64,000 nucleotides of DNA from Burkholderia contaminans (GCF_029633825.1 NZ_CP090642.1:1364001-1428000); one strand, 5' to 3'. Positions 19,555 through 29,109 are shown, counted from the first letter of the stretch. Translations and numbers: made by a program. Notes: generated by a model from the letters alone, not told the origin.

Positions 19555-19893
19555 CGAAGCTCCTCGTGAAGCGGCCCGACACCTGCATGGCCGGAACCGC
19601 GACGGACGCGCAGCGCAATGTATTCGCCTGCTTCGAGGCGGCACGCGCTGCGCATGATCGGATGGACAAGCGTTCCTGCCCGGGATGCAACGCTTAGCAG
19701 TATAGAAGAAGGGTGTCGCTCATTTTCCGTCGATCGAATAAATCTATCCGGCCGCGCGGCCCGCATTGCCAGATTCAATGTCTCACCGTCGGTATAAAAG
19801 GTATGCTCGATACCGAAAAACGTGACGCATGCCACGTCATTTTTTCACCTGGTCTCGACGCATTCGGTCAATCTTCCCGTTCGATCACATACC
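19555..19893. other. divergent intergenic region between two sigma-54 activator genes
   Basis: This 339-bp interval holds the promoters of both activators. It is noticeably AT-richer than its surroundings near 19700-19850. I looked for a GG-N10-GC sigma-54 -24/-12 element and did not find a convincing one. No ORF here looks like a gene; an alternative ATG at 19822 for the downstream gene lies within it. Confidence 0.4.
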
Positions 19894-20916
19894 ATGTCGA
19901 AATCCGTCGATGACGGCGCGCGGCTCTTCGGCCGCTCGCGTACGATCCAGACCTTGTTGTTGAAGGTGTCGCGCGTGGCCGCGACGCGCGTCGGCGTGCT
20001 GATCGTCGGCGAAAGCGGCGCGGGCAAGGACATCGTCGCGCGGCTCCTGCACGACATGAGCCCACGCCGCCGCGGGCCGTTCGTTCCCGTCAATTGCGGC
20101 GCGATTCCTCACGACATTGCGGAATCGCATCTGTTCGGCCACGAGAAAGGCAGTTTCACCGGTGCCGTTGCCCAGCATGTCGGCATGTTCGAGGCCGCGC
20201 GCGGCGGCACGCTGTTTCTCGACGAGATCGCCGAGATGCCGGCCGAGCTGCAGGTCAAGCTGCTGCGCACGCTCGAATCGAACACGATCGTGCGGGTCGG
20301 CGGCCACGAATCGATCCCGCTCGACGTGCGTATCGTCGCCGCCACCCATCACGACCCGGTCGAGGCCGTGCGCAGCGGGAGGCTGCGCGAAGACCTGTTC
20401 TACCGGATCGCGACGGTCGCGCTGCACGTGCCCGCGCTCCGGCAGCGCGAGGACGACGTCGACGATATCGCGCTGCAGATCGTCGAACGGCTGAATGCGC
20501 GGCACCGCACGAGAAAGCGGCTGTCCACGCAGGCGATGAAGGCGTTGCGCGCCTATACGTGGCCCGGCAACGTGCGTGAGCTGCGCAATACGCTCGAGCG
20601 CGCGTTCATCCTTGCCGACGAGCAGATCGAACTGCAGTTGCCGCGCCGTGCGCCACCGCGCGACGAATATCGTCACAACGCGATCACGCTGCATATCGGC
20701 ACGACGCTCGCGCACACGCAGCAGCGCTTCATCGTCGCATCGCTGCGGCATTTCAACGGCGACAAGCCGCGCACCGCAAAAGCGCTCGGCATCAGCCTGA
20801 AGACGCTGTACAACCGGCTCGCGCTCCTGCCCGAGCATGAACGGGATGCGTTTCGCGGAACCGGCACGTCGAACGTGCCGAACGTGCCGAACCCGCCCGA
20901 CGCTCCGGCTCCCTGA
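19894..20916 (+). CDS. sigma-54-dependent activator lacking a receiver domain
   Basis: A 340-residue PspF-like layout: a short N-terminus runs straight into the AAA+ domain (Walker A GESGAGKD, GSFTGA loop, Walker B GTLFLDEI, arginine finger region ATHHDP...LREDLFYRI) and ends in a Fis helix-turn-helix (TAKALGISLKTLYNRLALL). Without an input domain it may be controlled by its own expression or by a separate binding protein. The C-terminal tail repeats VPNVPNPP. The start at 19894 is preferred for length; ATG 19822 would add 24 residues, and neither has a clear ribosome site. Confidence 0.82.
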   Translation: MSKSVDDGARLFGRSRTIQTLLLKVSRVAATRVGVLIVGESGAGKDIVARLLHDMSPRRRGPFVPVNCGAIPHDIAESHLFGHEKGSFTGAVAQHVGMFEAARGGTLFLDEIAEMPAELQVKLLRTLESNTIVRVGGHESIPLDVRIVAATHHDPVEAVRSGRLREDLFYRIATVALHVPALRQREDDVDDIALQIVERLNARHRTRKRLSTQAMKALRAYTWPGNVRELRNTLERAFILADEQIELQLPRRAPPRDEYRHNAITLHIGTTLAHTQQRFIVASLRHFNGDKPRTAKALGISLKTLYNRLALLPEHERDAFRGTGTSNVPNVPNPPDAPAP

Positions 20917-20938
20917 GCCCGCGCGCCACGCGTGCGAC

Positions 20939-21889
20939 TCACGTCGCGACGTCGTGCAACGCGGCGTCCCAGTCGCGCACGAACCGCTCGATGCCGAAGC
21001 GCTCGCACGCGTCGCGCCGCGCGGCGGCGCCCCACTCGCGTGCGAGCTCGGGATCGCGGATCAGCATGCGCATTGCATCGACCAGCACGGCCGGCCGCGT
21101 ATCGGCCATGCCGTTGCGGCCGCTCCTGACGAGCAGCGCCATCTCGGTCGTCGCGAGCGCGACGATCGGCATCCCGATCATCATCGCCTCGATCACCGCG
21201 AGCCCGAGGCTCGTATAGCGGATCGGATTGAAGAAGAACCGGTAGTGCGACAGGAAGTGCGGCAATGCCGGGTTCGGCACCTCGCCGATCCCGCCCAGCT
21301 CGGTCGAGCCCATCCCGACGAGCTCCAGCGGCACGCTGTGACGCACCGCCTCGAACAGGTCGGCGCCCAGGCGACGGCCCCGGCGCGCCAGGTTGTTCAC
21401 GACCGTCACGCCTTTCGGCAACGTCCCGCGATATTCGACGTTGTCGGGCATCAGCACGCCATGCTCGATCACACGCGTCGGCGTCACGCCGTTGTCCCAC
21501 ATCAGCGCGTTGAACGGCGTCACGTGCACCAGCAGGACGTTCGGATCCTGCACCGGATGCAGCGTATCGGTCGGATGCCCGCGCGGCGGATCGTGCTCGA
21601 CGAACAGGGTCGGCAACGCACGCTGGTCATCGCTCAGCAGGAACATGCGGTCGTGCTCGTAATGGCGCTGATGCTGGTACAGCACGCAGTCGAATGCAGT
21701 GTCGCGCACGCACTCCGCCGGCACCTCGTGCACGTTGTCGCCCCAAGGCAGGTGCCCGACGCGGCCCGCATAACCGGGCGGATCGTGCGGCTTCGTCACG
21801 ATGAAAAAATCGTGCGGCGCCTGCGACAGGTAATACAGGTAGTTGCCATGCACGTGCCAGGTCAGCACGCGCAGCCGCTTACGTGACAT
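20939..21889 (-). CDS. glycosyltransferase, GT-B type (last gene of glycan operon)
   Basis: A 316-residue protein with a GT-B donor-side pattern: NPIRYTSLGLAVIEAMMIGMPIVALATTE, followed by an Ala/Arg-rich helix and a final ERFGIERFVRDWDAAL typical of GT4/GT1 ends. The N-terminal half (RVLTWHVHGNYLYYLSQAPHDFFIV) is short for GT4. The acceptor is unknown. ATG 21889 overlaps the GT9 stop by 11 bases, with GGAGAG five bases upstream. It closes the seven-gene minus-strand operon. Confidence 0.82.
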   Translation of the reverse strand: MSRKRLRVLTWHVHGNYLYYLSQAPHDFFIVTKPHDPPGYAGRVGHLPWGDNVHEVPAECVRDTAFDCVLYQHQRHYEHDRMFLLSDDQRALPTLFVEHDPPRGHPTDTLHPVQDPNVLLVHVTPFNALMWDNGVTPTRVIEHGVLMPDNVEYRGTLPKGVTVVNNLARRGRRLGADLFEAVRHSVPLELVGMGSTELGGIGEVPNPALPHFLSHYRFFFNPIRYTSLGLAVIEAMMIGMPIVALATTEMALLVRSGRNGMADTRPAVLVDAMRMLIRDPELAREWGAAARRDACERFGIERFVRDWDAALHDVAT

Positions 21890-22964
21890 GACGCCTCTCC
21901 TCCGCAAGCAGTTCGCCCGCCCGCTCGATCACGTCGCCGACGCCGATCGCCATCGCGCATTCGTGCCCGTACGGGCACGTGTCGAACATGCACGGCCGGC
22001 ACGCCGGATAGTTCGCGAGTACACGATGGCGCGCGCCGTCGAGCGGCGCCCAGCGGGCCGTGTCGCTGCCGCACGCGACGACCACGCTCGGCGTGCCGAG
22101 CGCCGCCGCGACGTGCGACACGCCCGTGTCGTTGCACAGCAGCAGCCGTGCGCGTCCGATCAGCGCGGCAAGCGCGCCGAGCGGCGTGCGGCCGCACAGG
22201 TTCACGCAGGGCCGCGCGAGATGCTCGGCAAACGCATCGGCCAGCGCCAGTTCCGCGCGCGTGCCGGTCAACACGATCTGCCAGCCGTCGTCGGCGAGCT
22301 GCCGGGCGGCGAGCGCGAAGCGATCGACCGGCCAGCGACGCGACGCCATCCGCGCACCGGGATGCACGATCACGTAGCGCTCCGGATCGAGCGCATGCTC
22401 GTCGCACAGCACGTGCCACAGCGCATAATCCAGGCCGCCAAGCGGAAATTCGAGGTAGTCGCCGCAATCCGCATAGCCGAGCGCGCGCATCAGCGCCAGG
22501 TAACGCGTGACTTCCGGCTCGTCGTCCCGCCACACGAGCGTATGGTCGAGCCGGGTCGCGCCACCGTCGACCGGCACGAAACCGGCCGTGCGCGTCGCCC
22601 CGAGCGATGCGACGATCGCGTTGGTGCACGTGCCGCTGCCGTGCAGCTGGATTGCAAGATCGAAATCCCGCGCACGGCACTCGGCGACGAACGCTTCACG
22701 GGCGGCTGCATCGGGCACCGGTTGTTCGCCGAGCCCCGGCGCACCGGGAAACGCGATGAAACCGTCGATGTAGTCCGAGAAGCGCGAAGCAAACTCACGC
22801 GCCCACGGCAGCCCGATCAGCGTGATCCGCGCGTCGGGTTCGCCGCGCCGCAGCGCACGCAACGCAGGCACCGCGCACAGCATGTCGCCGAGCTGCAGTG
22901 CACGGAACACCGCGATGCGCGCCGGGCGCGGCACGCGCTCGAAATCGGCAGGTTCGGTCGTCAT
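21879..22964 (-). CDS. GT9-family glycosyltransferase (heptosyltransferase-like)
   Basis: A 361-residue GT9 protein: N-terminal IAVFRALQLGDMLCAVPALRALR, central VIVHPGARMASRRWPVDRFA and C-terminal LLCNDTGVSHVAAALGTPSVVV are the usual marks of ADP-heptose:LPS heptosyltransferases. A CRPCMFDTCPYGHEC cluster of cysteines near residue 325 is common in GT9 enzymes outside the core LPS set. The donor is inferred as ADP-heptose. The start overlaps the GT2 stop by ATGA. Confidence 0.86.
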   Translation of the reverse strand: MTTEPADFERVPRPARIAVFRALQLGDMLCAVPALRALRRGEPDARITLIGLPWAREFASRFSDYIDGFIAFPGAPGLGEQPVPDAAAREAFVAECRARDFDLAIQLHGSGTCTNAIVASLGATRTAGFVPVDGGATRLDHTLVWRDDEPEVTRYLALMRALGYADCGDYLEFPLGGLDYALWHVLCDEHALDPERYVIVHPGARMASRRWPVDRFALAARQLADDGWQIVLTGTRAELALADAFAEHLARPCVNLCGRTPLGALAALIGRARLLLCNDTGVSHVAAALGTPSVVVACGSDTARWAPLDGARHRVLANYPACRPCMFDTCPYGHECAMAIGVGDVIERAGELLAEERRHVT

Positions 22965-23962
22965 AGGAACAGGACCCTGAAATGAAGCGCGCCGCGCATG
23001 CGCCAGTACAGCGACACGGGCGGAATCGCGATGGACGTGACGATCATCTCGGCAACGTGCGACGGCGTGAGCTGCGTGCCGCGCAAGCGCTTCACGCAGA
23101 ACGCCGCGGTAATCACGCCCCAGACCGCCACGCATGCCGCGCCCGGCGCCGGCCACCCGGCCGCGAAGCACACGATCGCGCCGACCGCGGCGAGCACCGC
23201 CGCGTAGTAGTGCCACGGCGGCGCCGGCCGGATATGGCGGCGGTAGGTCGCGCGGTGCTTCTTGTACAGCAGCGCGTCGAAATAGACCTTCGACTGCTGG
23301 CCGATGCTCGCGCCCCAACGTGCGGGGCGTACCGGATGCACGATGCGCGCCGCGTCGGCGTCGACGATCGGCCCGAAGTGTTCGCGCAACGCGAACATCA
23401 GGTCCGCGTCCTCGCGCCATGCGCGCGTGAAGCGTTCGTCGAAGCCGCCGACACGTTCGAGCGCCGCGCGCCGCACGAAGCAGTTCGCGGTCGCGAATTC
23501 CGCATGCGCGAGGCCGGCCGCGTCGCGTTCGTAGTCGGTCGGCAGCGGCCGCAACGGCACGTCGATGCGGCCCGCGGCAGCGGACGCGGCCGGTTCGGCC
23601 AGCAACGCGGCCGTACCGTGGCGCAGCCACGCCGGATCGGGAATCGTGTCGTCGTCGGTGAACGCGATCAACGCGCCGCACGCGCTGCGCCAGCCGACGT
23701 TGCGCGCACCGGCCGGCCCCTGCGTGGCGGGCGCGGTCATGTAGCGGATCGCCGGCACGTCGGTCACGCGCGCACGGCACCGCTCGACGACGGGCCGCGC
23801 GCTGCCGGCGGCGTCGTCGTCGACCACGACGATCTCGTAGGCGGTGGGGTCGAACACCTGCGCGCACAGCGCGTCGAGGCAGCGCTCGAGCAGGTCGGGC
23901 CGCCGGTAGGTCGGCACGACGACCGACACGACCGGCGGCCGTTGCGTGTCGCGCGCGTTCAT
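22961..23962 (-). CDS. GT2-family glycosyltransferase with C-terminal membrane helices
   Basis: A 333-residue GT-A enzyme: VVSVVVPTYRRPDLLERCLDAL at the N-terminus, DDD near residue 50 (VVVDDDAAG), FTDDDTIPDPAWL as the second acidic motif and FTRAWREDADLMFAL as the ED motif. Two hydrophobic segments near residues 255-290 (YYAAVLAAVGAIVCFAAGW; AACVAVWGVITAAF) suggest membrane attachment. Start and stop overlap both neighbours by four bases. The product probably extends the same glycan. Confidence 0.86.
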   Translation of the reverse strand: MNARDTQRPPVVSVVVPTYRRPDLLERCLDALCAQVFDPTAYEIVVVDDDAAGSARPVVERCRARVTDVPAIRYMTAPATQGPAGARNVGWRSACGALIAFTDDDTIPDPAWLRHGTAALLAEPAASAAAGRIDVPLRPLPTDYERDAAGLAHAEFATANCFVRRAALERVGGFDERFTRAWREDADLMFALREHFGPIVDADAARIVHPVRPARWGASIGQQSKVYFDALLYKKHRATYRRHIRPAPPWHYYAAVLAAVGAIVCFAAGWPAPGAACVAVWGVITAAFCVKRLRGTQLTPSHVAEMIVTSIAIPPVSLYWRMRGALHFRVLFL

Positions 23963-25704
23963 CTCGGTTTCTCCAGCAGGAACGAACCGATCACGAGCGC
24001 GTCGAGCGGCGAGGTCCAGAAGCATTCGAGCGCGTCGCGCGGCGTGCAGACGATCGGTTCGCCGCGGGTATTGAACGACGTGTTGACGAGCACCGGTACG
24101 CCGGTGAGCGCGTCGAACTCCGTCAGCAACGCGTGCAGCAGCGGATGCTGCGCTTCGTCGACGGTCTGCACGCGCGCGGTGCCGTCGATATGGCGCACGG
24201 CCGGAATCGTCGCTTCGGCGCCGGGCGCGACGTCGTACACGAACAGCATGAACGGCGCGCGCAGCGGCGTGCGCCGTCCGCCGCGGAACCAGTGATGCGC
24301 CTTGCTTTCGAGCACGACCGGCGCGACCGGGCGAAAGTCTTCCCGATCCTTGATCTTGTTGAGCTTGTGCTGCATGTCCGGGTCGGTGGGCGACGCAAGG
24401 ATCGAGCGTGCGCCGAGCGCGCGCGGGCCGAACTCCATGCGCCCCTGGAACCAGCCGATCACGCGGTTCGCCGCGAGCAGCGCGGCCGTTTGCGCGGCGA
24501 CGTCGGCCAGCCGCCGGTACGGCAGCTGGGCGTCCTTCAGGAACGCCTCGATCGCGTCGTCGCCGTAGGACGGCCCGAGATACGCATGGTCCATCCGCCA
24601 TGCGCCGCGCTCGCCGCGCATCCGGAAGTCGGTCCACAGCGCCGCGCCGAGCGCGGTGCCGGCGTCGCCGGCGGCGGGCTGCACCCACACGTCGTCGAAC
24701 GGGCCGCGATCGCGGATCTTCGCGTTCATCACGCAATTCAGCGCGACGCCGCCCGCCATGGCGAGCTGCCGCTCGCCGGTGGCGGCGGCCAGCCAGTCGA
24801 CGGCCTGCAACGTCGTTTCCTCCAGCACGAGCTGCAACGCATGCGCGATATCGCAGTGATGCGGCTCGATCGGGCCGCCGCGTTCGCGCGGCGGGCCGAA
24901 CAGCGCGACGAGGTCGCCGTCGAGGATCGCGTAGCGCCCGGCGCCGTCGTAGCGCACCAGCTCGCGCATCGCGTCGGCGAACACCGGCTTGCCGTACGAC
25001 GCGAGCGCCATCACCTTGTATTCGTCGGACGAGTGCAGGAAGCCGAGGTAGCGCGTCACGCGTTCGTACAGCAACCCGAGCGAATGCGGCAGGTTCACCT
25101 GGCCGAGCCGCCGGTACGAGCGGCCGTCGAACGCGCCGTAGCTGGTCGTCGCACGCTCGCCGCGCCCGTCCATCGTCATCACCGCGCACCGCTCGAAAGG
25201 CGCCGCCAGAAATGCGCTCGCCTCGTGCGCGAGATGGTGCTCGACGAAATGCCAGCGGAACGGGCCGTCGTGCGTGACGCCGCGAAAACGCCGCTGCAGG
25301 TGGTGCGGCGCACCGCCCGCGAGCTGGCGCGGCGCATTCACGATCGACGACAGGAACAGCGGATGCCATGGCGACGCGCCGCCGTTGCGCGGCGCGTGGG
25401 CCGACGGCGCAAGCGGCAAGGTCAGCGACGGCTCGGCCGCTTCGCGATCGAGCTCGAACCATGGATCGTATGAATACGCGACGTGGTCGACGTCCGCGAG
25501 CACGATGCCGGCTTCCGCGAGACAGTAGTCGATCGCATGGTAGGGCAGCTCCCACGTCGAGAACGGTACCGGGCGCTTCGCGTGCTTCACGTGCGTGAAG
25601 CGCTCGTCCTCGGCGGCCGCGATCACGACGCCGTCGCGCACGAGGCACGCGGCGCTGTCGTGAAAGGCGGCGTTGATGCCGAGCGTATGGATCGGTTCGG
25701 TCAT
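23959..25704 (-). CDS. NodU/TobZ/CmcH-family O-carbamoyltransferase
   Basis: A 581-residue enzyme of normal family length. The Kae1-like N-terminal domain has LGINAAFHDSAACLV, the metal-binding FVEHHLAHEASAF and MTMDGRGE; the C-terminal domain has GPRALGARSIL and VNTSFNTRGEPIV. Family members make carbamoyl-adenylate from carbamoyl phosphate and ATP and pass it to a hydroxyl of a sugar or antibiotic. Between heptosyltransferase-like genes it most likely carbamoylates a glycan, as the WapO-type enzyme does on Pseudomonas LPS heptose. ACGAGGAG precedes ATG 25704. Confidence 0.9.
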   Translation of the reverse strand: MTEPIHTLGINAAFHDSAACLVRDGVVIAAAEDERFTHVKHAKRPVPFSTWELPYHAIDYCLAEAGIVLADVDHVAYSYDPWFELDREAAEPSLTLPLAPSAHAPRNGGASPWHPLFLSSIVNAPRQLAGGAPHHLQRRFRGVTHDGPFRWHFVEHHLAHEASAFLAAPFERCAVMTMDGRGERATTSYGAFDGRSYRRLGQVNLPHSLGLLYERVTRYLGFLHSSDEYKVMALASYGKPVFADAMRELVRYDGAGRYAILDGDLVALFGPPRERGGPIEPHHCDIAHALQLVLEETTLQAVDWLAAATGERQLAMAGGVALNCVMNAKIRDRGPFDDVWVQPAAGDAGTALGAALWTDFRMRGERGAWRMDHAYLGPSYGDDAIEAFLKDAQLPYRRLADVAAQTAALLAANRVIGWFQGRMEFGPRALGARSILASPTDPDMQHKLNKIKDREDFRPVAPVVLESKAHHWFRGGRRTPLRAPFMLFVYDVAPGAEATIPAVRHIDGTARVQTVDEAQHPLLHALLTEFDALTGVPVLVNTSFNTRGEPIVCTPRDALECFWTSPLDALVIGSFLLEKPR

Positions 25705-25707
25705 GCG

Positions 25708-26909
25708 TCAGCTCCTCGTGATGGCGGGTGCGAACGGAATCACGTTCGAGGTGCTTGCCTCGACCGGTCCGTCGCACTGCATGGCGGCCCGCACGGCCGC
25801 CCGCCGCGCATGGCGCATGCGGCCGCGCAGCAGCGCGTGCACGGCTGCGACGGCATCGTCGACGCTCACCTCGCGCAGGCACGGATGGCCGGGTTGATCG
25901 CACACGCTGCGATAGCAGTTGCGGCATGGCACGTCGACGTTCAGCACCCGGTGCGGCACCCGCCAGGGCGTGTGCTGCGGATTGGTCAGCGCATAGAGAT
26001 CGACCACCGGCGTGCCGAGCGCGGCCGCGAGATGCACCGGGCCGGAATTGTTCGACAGCAGCAGGTCGGCCGTCTCGATCAGCGCGCCGAGTTCGCCGAG
26101 CGACAGCGCGCCCGCCAACGGCACCGCGCGCGGGCCCGCGCGGGCGCACACCGCGTCGACCAGCCCGCGCTCGCTGTCGCTACCCGTCACCGCGATGCCG
26201 TCGAACAGCGGCGCGACGCTCGCGGCCACCTCGCCGAAGCGCTCGGCCGGCCAGCGGCGCGACGCCGCGCTCGCCCCGGATGAACGACGAGCCAGCGCGC
26301 CGATGGCGCGCCCGGCCGGCGCAGGCCGCCGATGCGCTGCAACGTGGCCCCCAACCGCGCAGTGACCGCATGCCGCGCCGCATCGCCCGGCTCGAACGCC
26401 ATCCGCCAGTTCGACGTCGTGGCGCCGACCGCGCGCACGAGCGCAAGCTGGCGCGCCACCTCGTGCCGCACGTGCGACTCCGGTTCGCTTTCCGGCACGC
26501 GGTCGGTGAGGAGTTCATACGGCTTCTCGCGGCAATGCGCGAGCCGCAAAGGAATGCCCGCGAGCCAGCACATCATGGCGGCGGGCAGCGGGTTCTGGCT
26601 ATAGACGGTGAAGATCACGGCCGCGTCGAAACGGCCGGCCAGCAGCCGGTCGATCATGTCGAGATCGGCGACCGGGTCGCCGCGCGCGTCGGGGTGCTTG
26701 ACCCATGGCGCATCGTAGGTCCACACGTCGTCGACCATCGGCAGGTGCGCCGCCAGCGCGGCGCCCGTGCGCGACGTCAGCAGCGTGAGCCGGCGACCCT
26801 CGCCGCTTTCCTTCAGCGCGCGCAACGCGGGCGTCGTCATCAGCACGTCGCCCACACTGTCGAGCCGCACGCAGAGGATGCGCCGCGCACGGCGCCACGC
26901 GGCGTTCAT
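25708..26909 (-). pseudogene. GT9 heptosyltransferase-like gene broken by a one-base frameshift
   Basis: Two overlapping frames together make one GT9 protein. The first (from ATG 26909) gives RILCVRLDSVGDVLMTTPAL through RWLVVHPG; the second gives AASVAPLFDGIAVTG through LLLSNNSGPVHLAAALGTP. They join at a run of four C at 26274-26277 (G on the coding strand). One additional G restores HPG-ASAASRRWPAERFGEV and a 400-residue protein. It may be a true mutation, a phase-variable tract or a sequencing error in a homopolymer. The start overlaps the phosphatase stop by ATGA. Confidence 0.85.
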
Positions 26910-27517
26910 CGCCTCACCCACGTGCCGTGCCGCCGCACGGCTTCGCGCACGACGATGTCGGCTGCGAGGTCGACGCGATCGACGACATGGTGCGGCGTGC
27001 GCGCGGCGTCGGTGCGCCATTCGGTCTCGTGCCCACAGTCGACGAGGATCGTGCGGCAATGCGCGGCGCGCCCGGCCGCGACGTCGTCGAGGATGTCGCC
27101 GATCATCCAGCTCCATTCGGGCACGGCGCCCAGCATGGCCAGCGCACGATGCAACATGCCGGGGCGCGGCTTGCGGCAGACGCAGTCGACCGTATAAGCC
27201 GGCACGCTGCCGCGCGGATGATGCGGGCAGTAAAAAAAATCCGCCAGCGTCGCGCCGTTCGCTTCGAACAGTTCGGCGAGACGCCGGCGGACCGCGCCAA
27301 GCTCGTTTTCGGTAAAGCGGCCGAGCGCGACGCCAGGCTGGTTCGAAACGACCACGATCGGCATGCCGGTCGCACCGAGCGTGCGCAGTGCGCGCGCCGC
27401 GCCCGGCGCGAGCCGCATCCGCGCCGGATCGACGTTGTAGGGCACGTCGTCGAGCAACGTGCCGTCCTTGTCGATCAGCACGGCGCCCGGCAGCCGCCGT
27501 TCGCGCTTCACGGCCAT
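26906..27517 (-). CDS. HAD phosphatase, GmhB-like (heptose bisphosphatase type)
   Basis: A 203-residue HAD hydrolase. The nucleophile motif is LIDKDGTLLDD; VVVSNQPGVALGRF is motif II, and CPHHPRG...CVCRKPRPGML is the Cys/His zinc site with motif III Lys that marks GmhB and histidinol-phosphatase relatives; MIGDILDDVAAGRAA is motif IV. GmhB removes the 7-phosphate of glycero-manno-heptose 1,7-bisphosphate on the way to ADP-heptose, fitting the GT9 genes downstream. The start overlaps the SDR stop by ten bases. Confidence 0.85.
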   Translation of the reverse strand: MAVKRERRLPGAVLIDKDGTLLDDVPYNVDPARMRLAPGAARALRTLGATGMPIVVVSNQPGVALGRFTENELGAVRRRLAELFEANGATLADFFYCPHHPRGSVPAYTVDCVCRKPRPGMLHRALAMLGAVPEWSWMIGDILDDVAAGRAAHCRTILVDCGHETEWRTDAARTPHHVVDRVDLAADIVVREAVRRHGTWVRR

Positions 27518-28260
27518 GACGTCTCCTTCATCGGCAGCACCATCACTTCCGGCACCACGGTGCCGGGGGGCTGCGTCAGCACGAAGCGCACGGCGGCCGC
27601 GACGTTCTCGGCCGGCTGCAGCGTGTCCGCGTCGATGTCCGGGAAGCGGTCGAGCAGGAACGGCGTGCGCATCCCGCCCGCGACGATCGCCGACACGCTC
27701 ACGCCGGCCGGCCGCAGTTCGGCATGCAGCGCATGCGACAGGCCGAGCAGCCCCCACTTCGTCGCGTGATAGGCGGACGCATTCGGCCAGGCGCGCTTCG
27801 ACGCGGTCGACGCGATGTTGACGATATGCCCGGTGCCGCGCGCCTTCATCATCGGCACGGCGGCGTGGCACATCAGGTAGGGGCCGAGCAGGTTCGTCAT
27901 CAGCACCTGCCGCCACGCGTCGACGCTCACGTCGTCGATCGGCGCGGTCACGTCGATCGCCGCGTTGTTGACGATCACGTCGAGATCGCCGAGCGCTTCC
28001 CGCGCGTCGTGCACGACCTGCAGCACGGACGCCTCGTCGCGCACGTCGAGCGGCCGGCCGACCGCCTGCCCGCCGTGCCGTTCGAGCCGCTGCGCGACGG
28101 CGGCCGCGCGGTCGCCGTCGAGATCGGCGACGATCACGTGCGCACCGTGCCGCGCCAGGTCTTCGCAAATGGCCTCGCCGAGCCCACGGCCGCCGCCGGT
28201 CACCAGCGCGACGCGGCCGGCGAGCGGCGCTCCGGCGGATTCGTGTTTGACGTCGTTCAC
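27508..28260 (-). CDS. short-chain dehydrogenase, first gene of glycan operon
   Basis: A 250-residue classical SDR: TGGGRGLGEAICEDL for cofactor, NNAAID for the NNAG position, Ser in NIASTASKRA and YxxxK in AYHATKWGL. It may oxidise or reduce a sugar intermediate, inferred from its place at the head of the operon. The start is taken as GTG 28260, because AAGGAGG lies five bases upstream; the ATG-started frame from 28359 would need read-through of a segment that looks non-coding. Confidence 0.85.
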   Translation of the reverse strand: MNDVKHESAGAPLAGRVALVTGGGRGLGEAICEDLARHGAHVIVADLDGDRAAAVAQRLERHGGQAVGRPLDVRDEASVLQVVHDAREALGDLDVIVNNAAIDVTAPIDDVSVDAWRQVLMTNLLGPYLMCHAAVPMMKARGTGHIVNIASTASKRAWPNASAYHATKWGLLGLSHALHAELRPAGVSVSAIVAGGMRTPFLLDRFPDIDADTLQPAENVAAAVRFVLTQPPGTVVPEVMVLPMKETSWP

Positions 28261-28445
28261 CTGCACCTCCTTGCGATCGTCCGGACGCATCCGGACTGGC
28301 TGTGACGCTTGTCGCGACAAGCGTCGATGCAGGAGATACAGCGAGAACCGTGCCGGCATGCCTGTGCCCGTGCCGCCTCGCGCGCCGGCACGCGCGCGCC
28401 GGCTTTTTTATAAGCTGCTGTAAAAACCGCCCAGGCCGGCCGCGC

Positions 28446-28961
28446 TCAGATCGCCAGCGCGTCCGGCGTCGCCTGCGCGCGGCGCTTCGCGAGCGCACGC
28501 AGGCAATGCGCGATGCAGCCCGCGAATGCCTCGTCGAACCACGGTTGCGCGCCCGACACGCCGACCACGATCCCGCCGAGCGCGACGCCGCCCCACAGGT
28601 TCGTATCGCCCGCGCGCAGCCGGTACGGCTCCAGCGCCTGCACGACGTGGCCGTCGCGGCCCGTTTCCCACGACAGCCGCGCCTTCGCGCGCGCATACGC
28701 CCGGTAGTCGGCATCCCAGTCCTTCGGGTCGGGCAACGAGAACTCGTACAGAATCGCGTCCTCGAACGGCGCGTCGTGCGGCCCGAGCGCGGGATCCATG
28801 ATCACGATGTGCAGGCAGCCGCTGTCGCCGACGAAGTCGCTCTGCAGCGCGGCCGACAGGCTCGGCAGGAGCAGTTCGACCGCGGCGACGGCGACGGCGC
28901 GGTCCACAAACGCGCTACCGCCGCGGCGGCCGGTCAGCGCTTCGGGTGTCGGGTTCGGCAT
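28446..28961 (-). CDS. GlcG/HbpS-like protein
   Basis: A 171-residue soluble protein. The C-terminal half (about 90-160) carries the pattern seen in GlcG/HbpS proteins: YARAKARLSWETG, then NLWGGVALGGIVVGVSGAQPWFDEAFAGCI. That family includes heme-binding and glycolate-locus proteins without a firm reaction. The N-terminal half is less typical, so the call is tentative. ATG 28961 has TCTGGAG upstream. Gene order gives no clear partner; it sits 185 bp upstream of the glycan operon. Confidence 0.6.
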   Translation of the reverse strand: MPNPTPEALTGRRGGSAFVDRAVAVAAVELLLPSLSAALQSDFVGDSGCLHIVIMDPALGPHDAPFEDAILYEFSLPDPKDWDADYRAYARAKARLSWETGRDGHVVQALEPYRLRAGDTNLWGGVALGGIVVGVSGAQPWFDEAFAGCIAHCLRALAKRRAQATPDALAI

Positions 28962-29081
28962 GGGATTCTCCAGAGGAAAGCGCGCGTGCGCGCAACGCCG
29001 CGATCAGGTCGGCCGTTGCGGCGGGCTGGGTCGGGTCGGCAGGGAAACCGGCCGCGACGGCGCGCGCGGTCGACTCGGCCT

Positions 29082-29109
29082 CCCGTGTAGTGCCCGTGTA
29101 GTGCCCGTG
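29082..29109. repeat. 2.5 copies of an 11-bp direct repeat in a 345-bp gene-free interval
   Basis: CCCGTGTAGTG occurs at 29082-29092 and 29093-29103, then starts again to 29109. It lies in the 28962-29306 gap, which otherwise shows only GC-rich, low-complexity sequence and no gene I can support. Confidence 0.5.

Noticed and set aside
22961..26149. A 1062-residue open frame running through the glycan operon
   Set aside because: Its true part is only the GT2 end; the remainder is a shadow frame of the carbamoyltransferase and GT9 genes.
28384..28409. GCCGGC hairpin followed by six T on the plus strand
   Set aside because: The nearby genes are all on the minus strand, so there is no transcript for it to end; the stem is only six bases.
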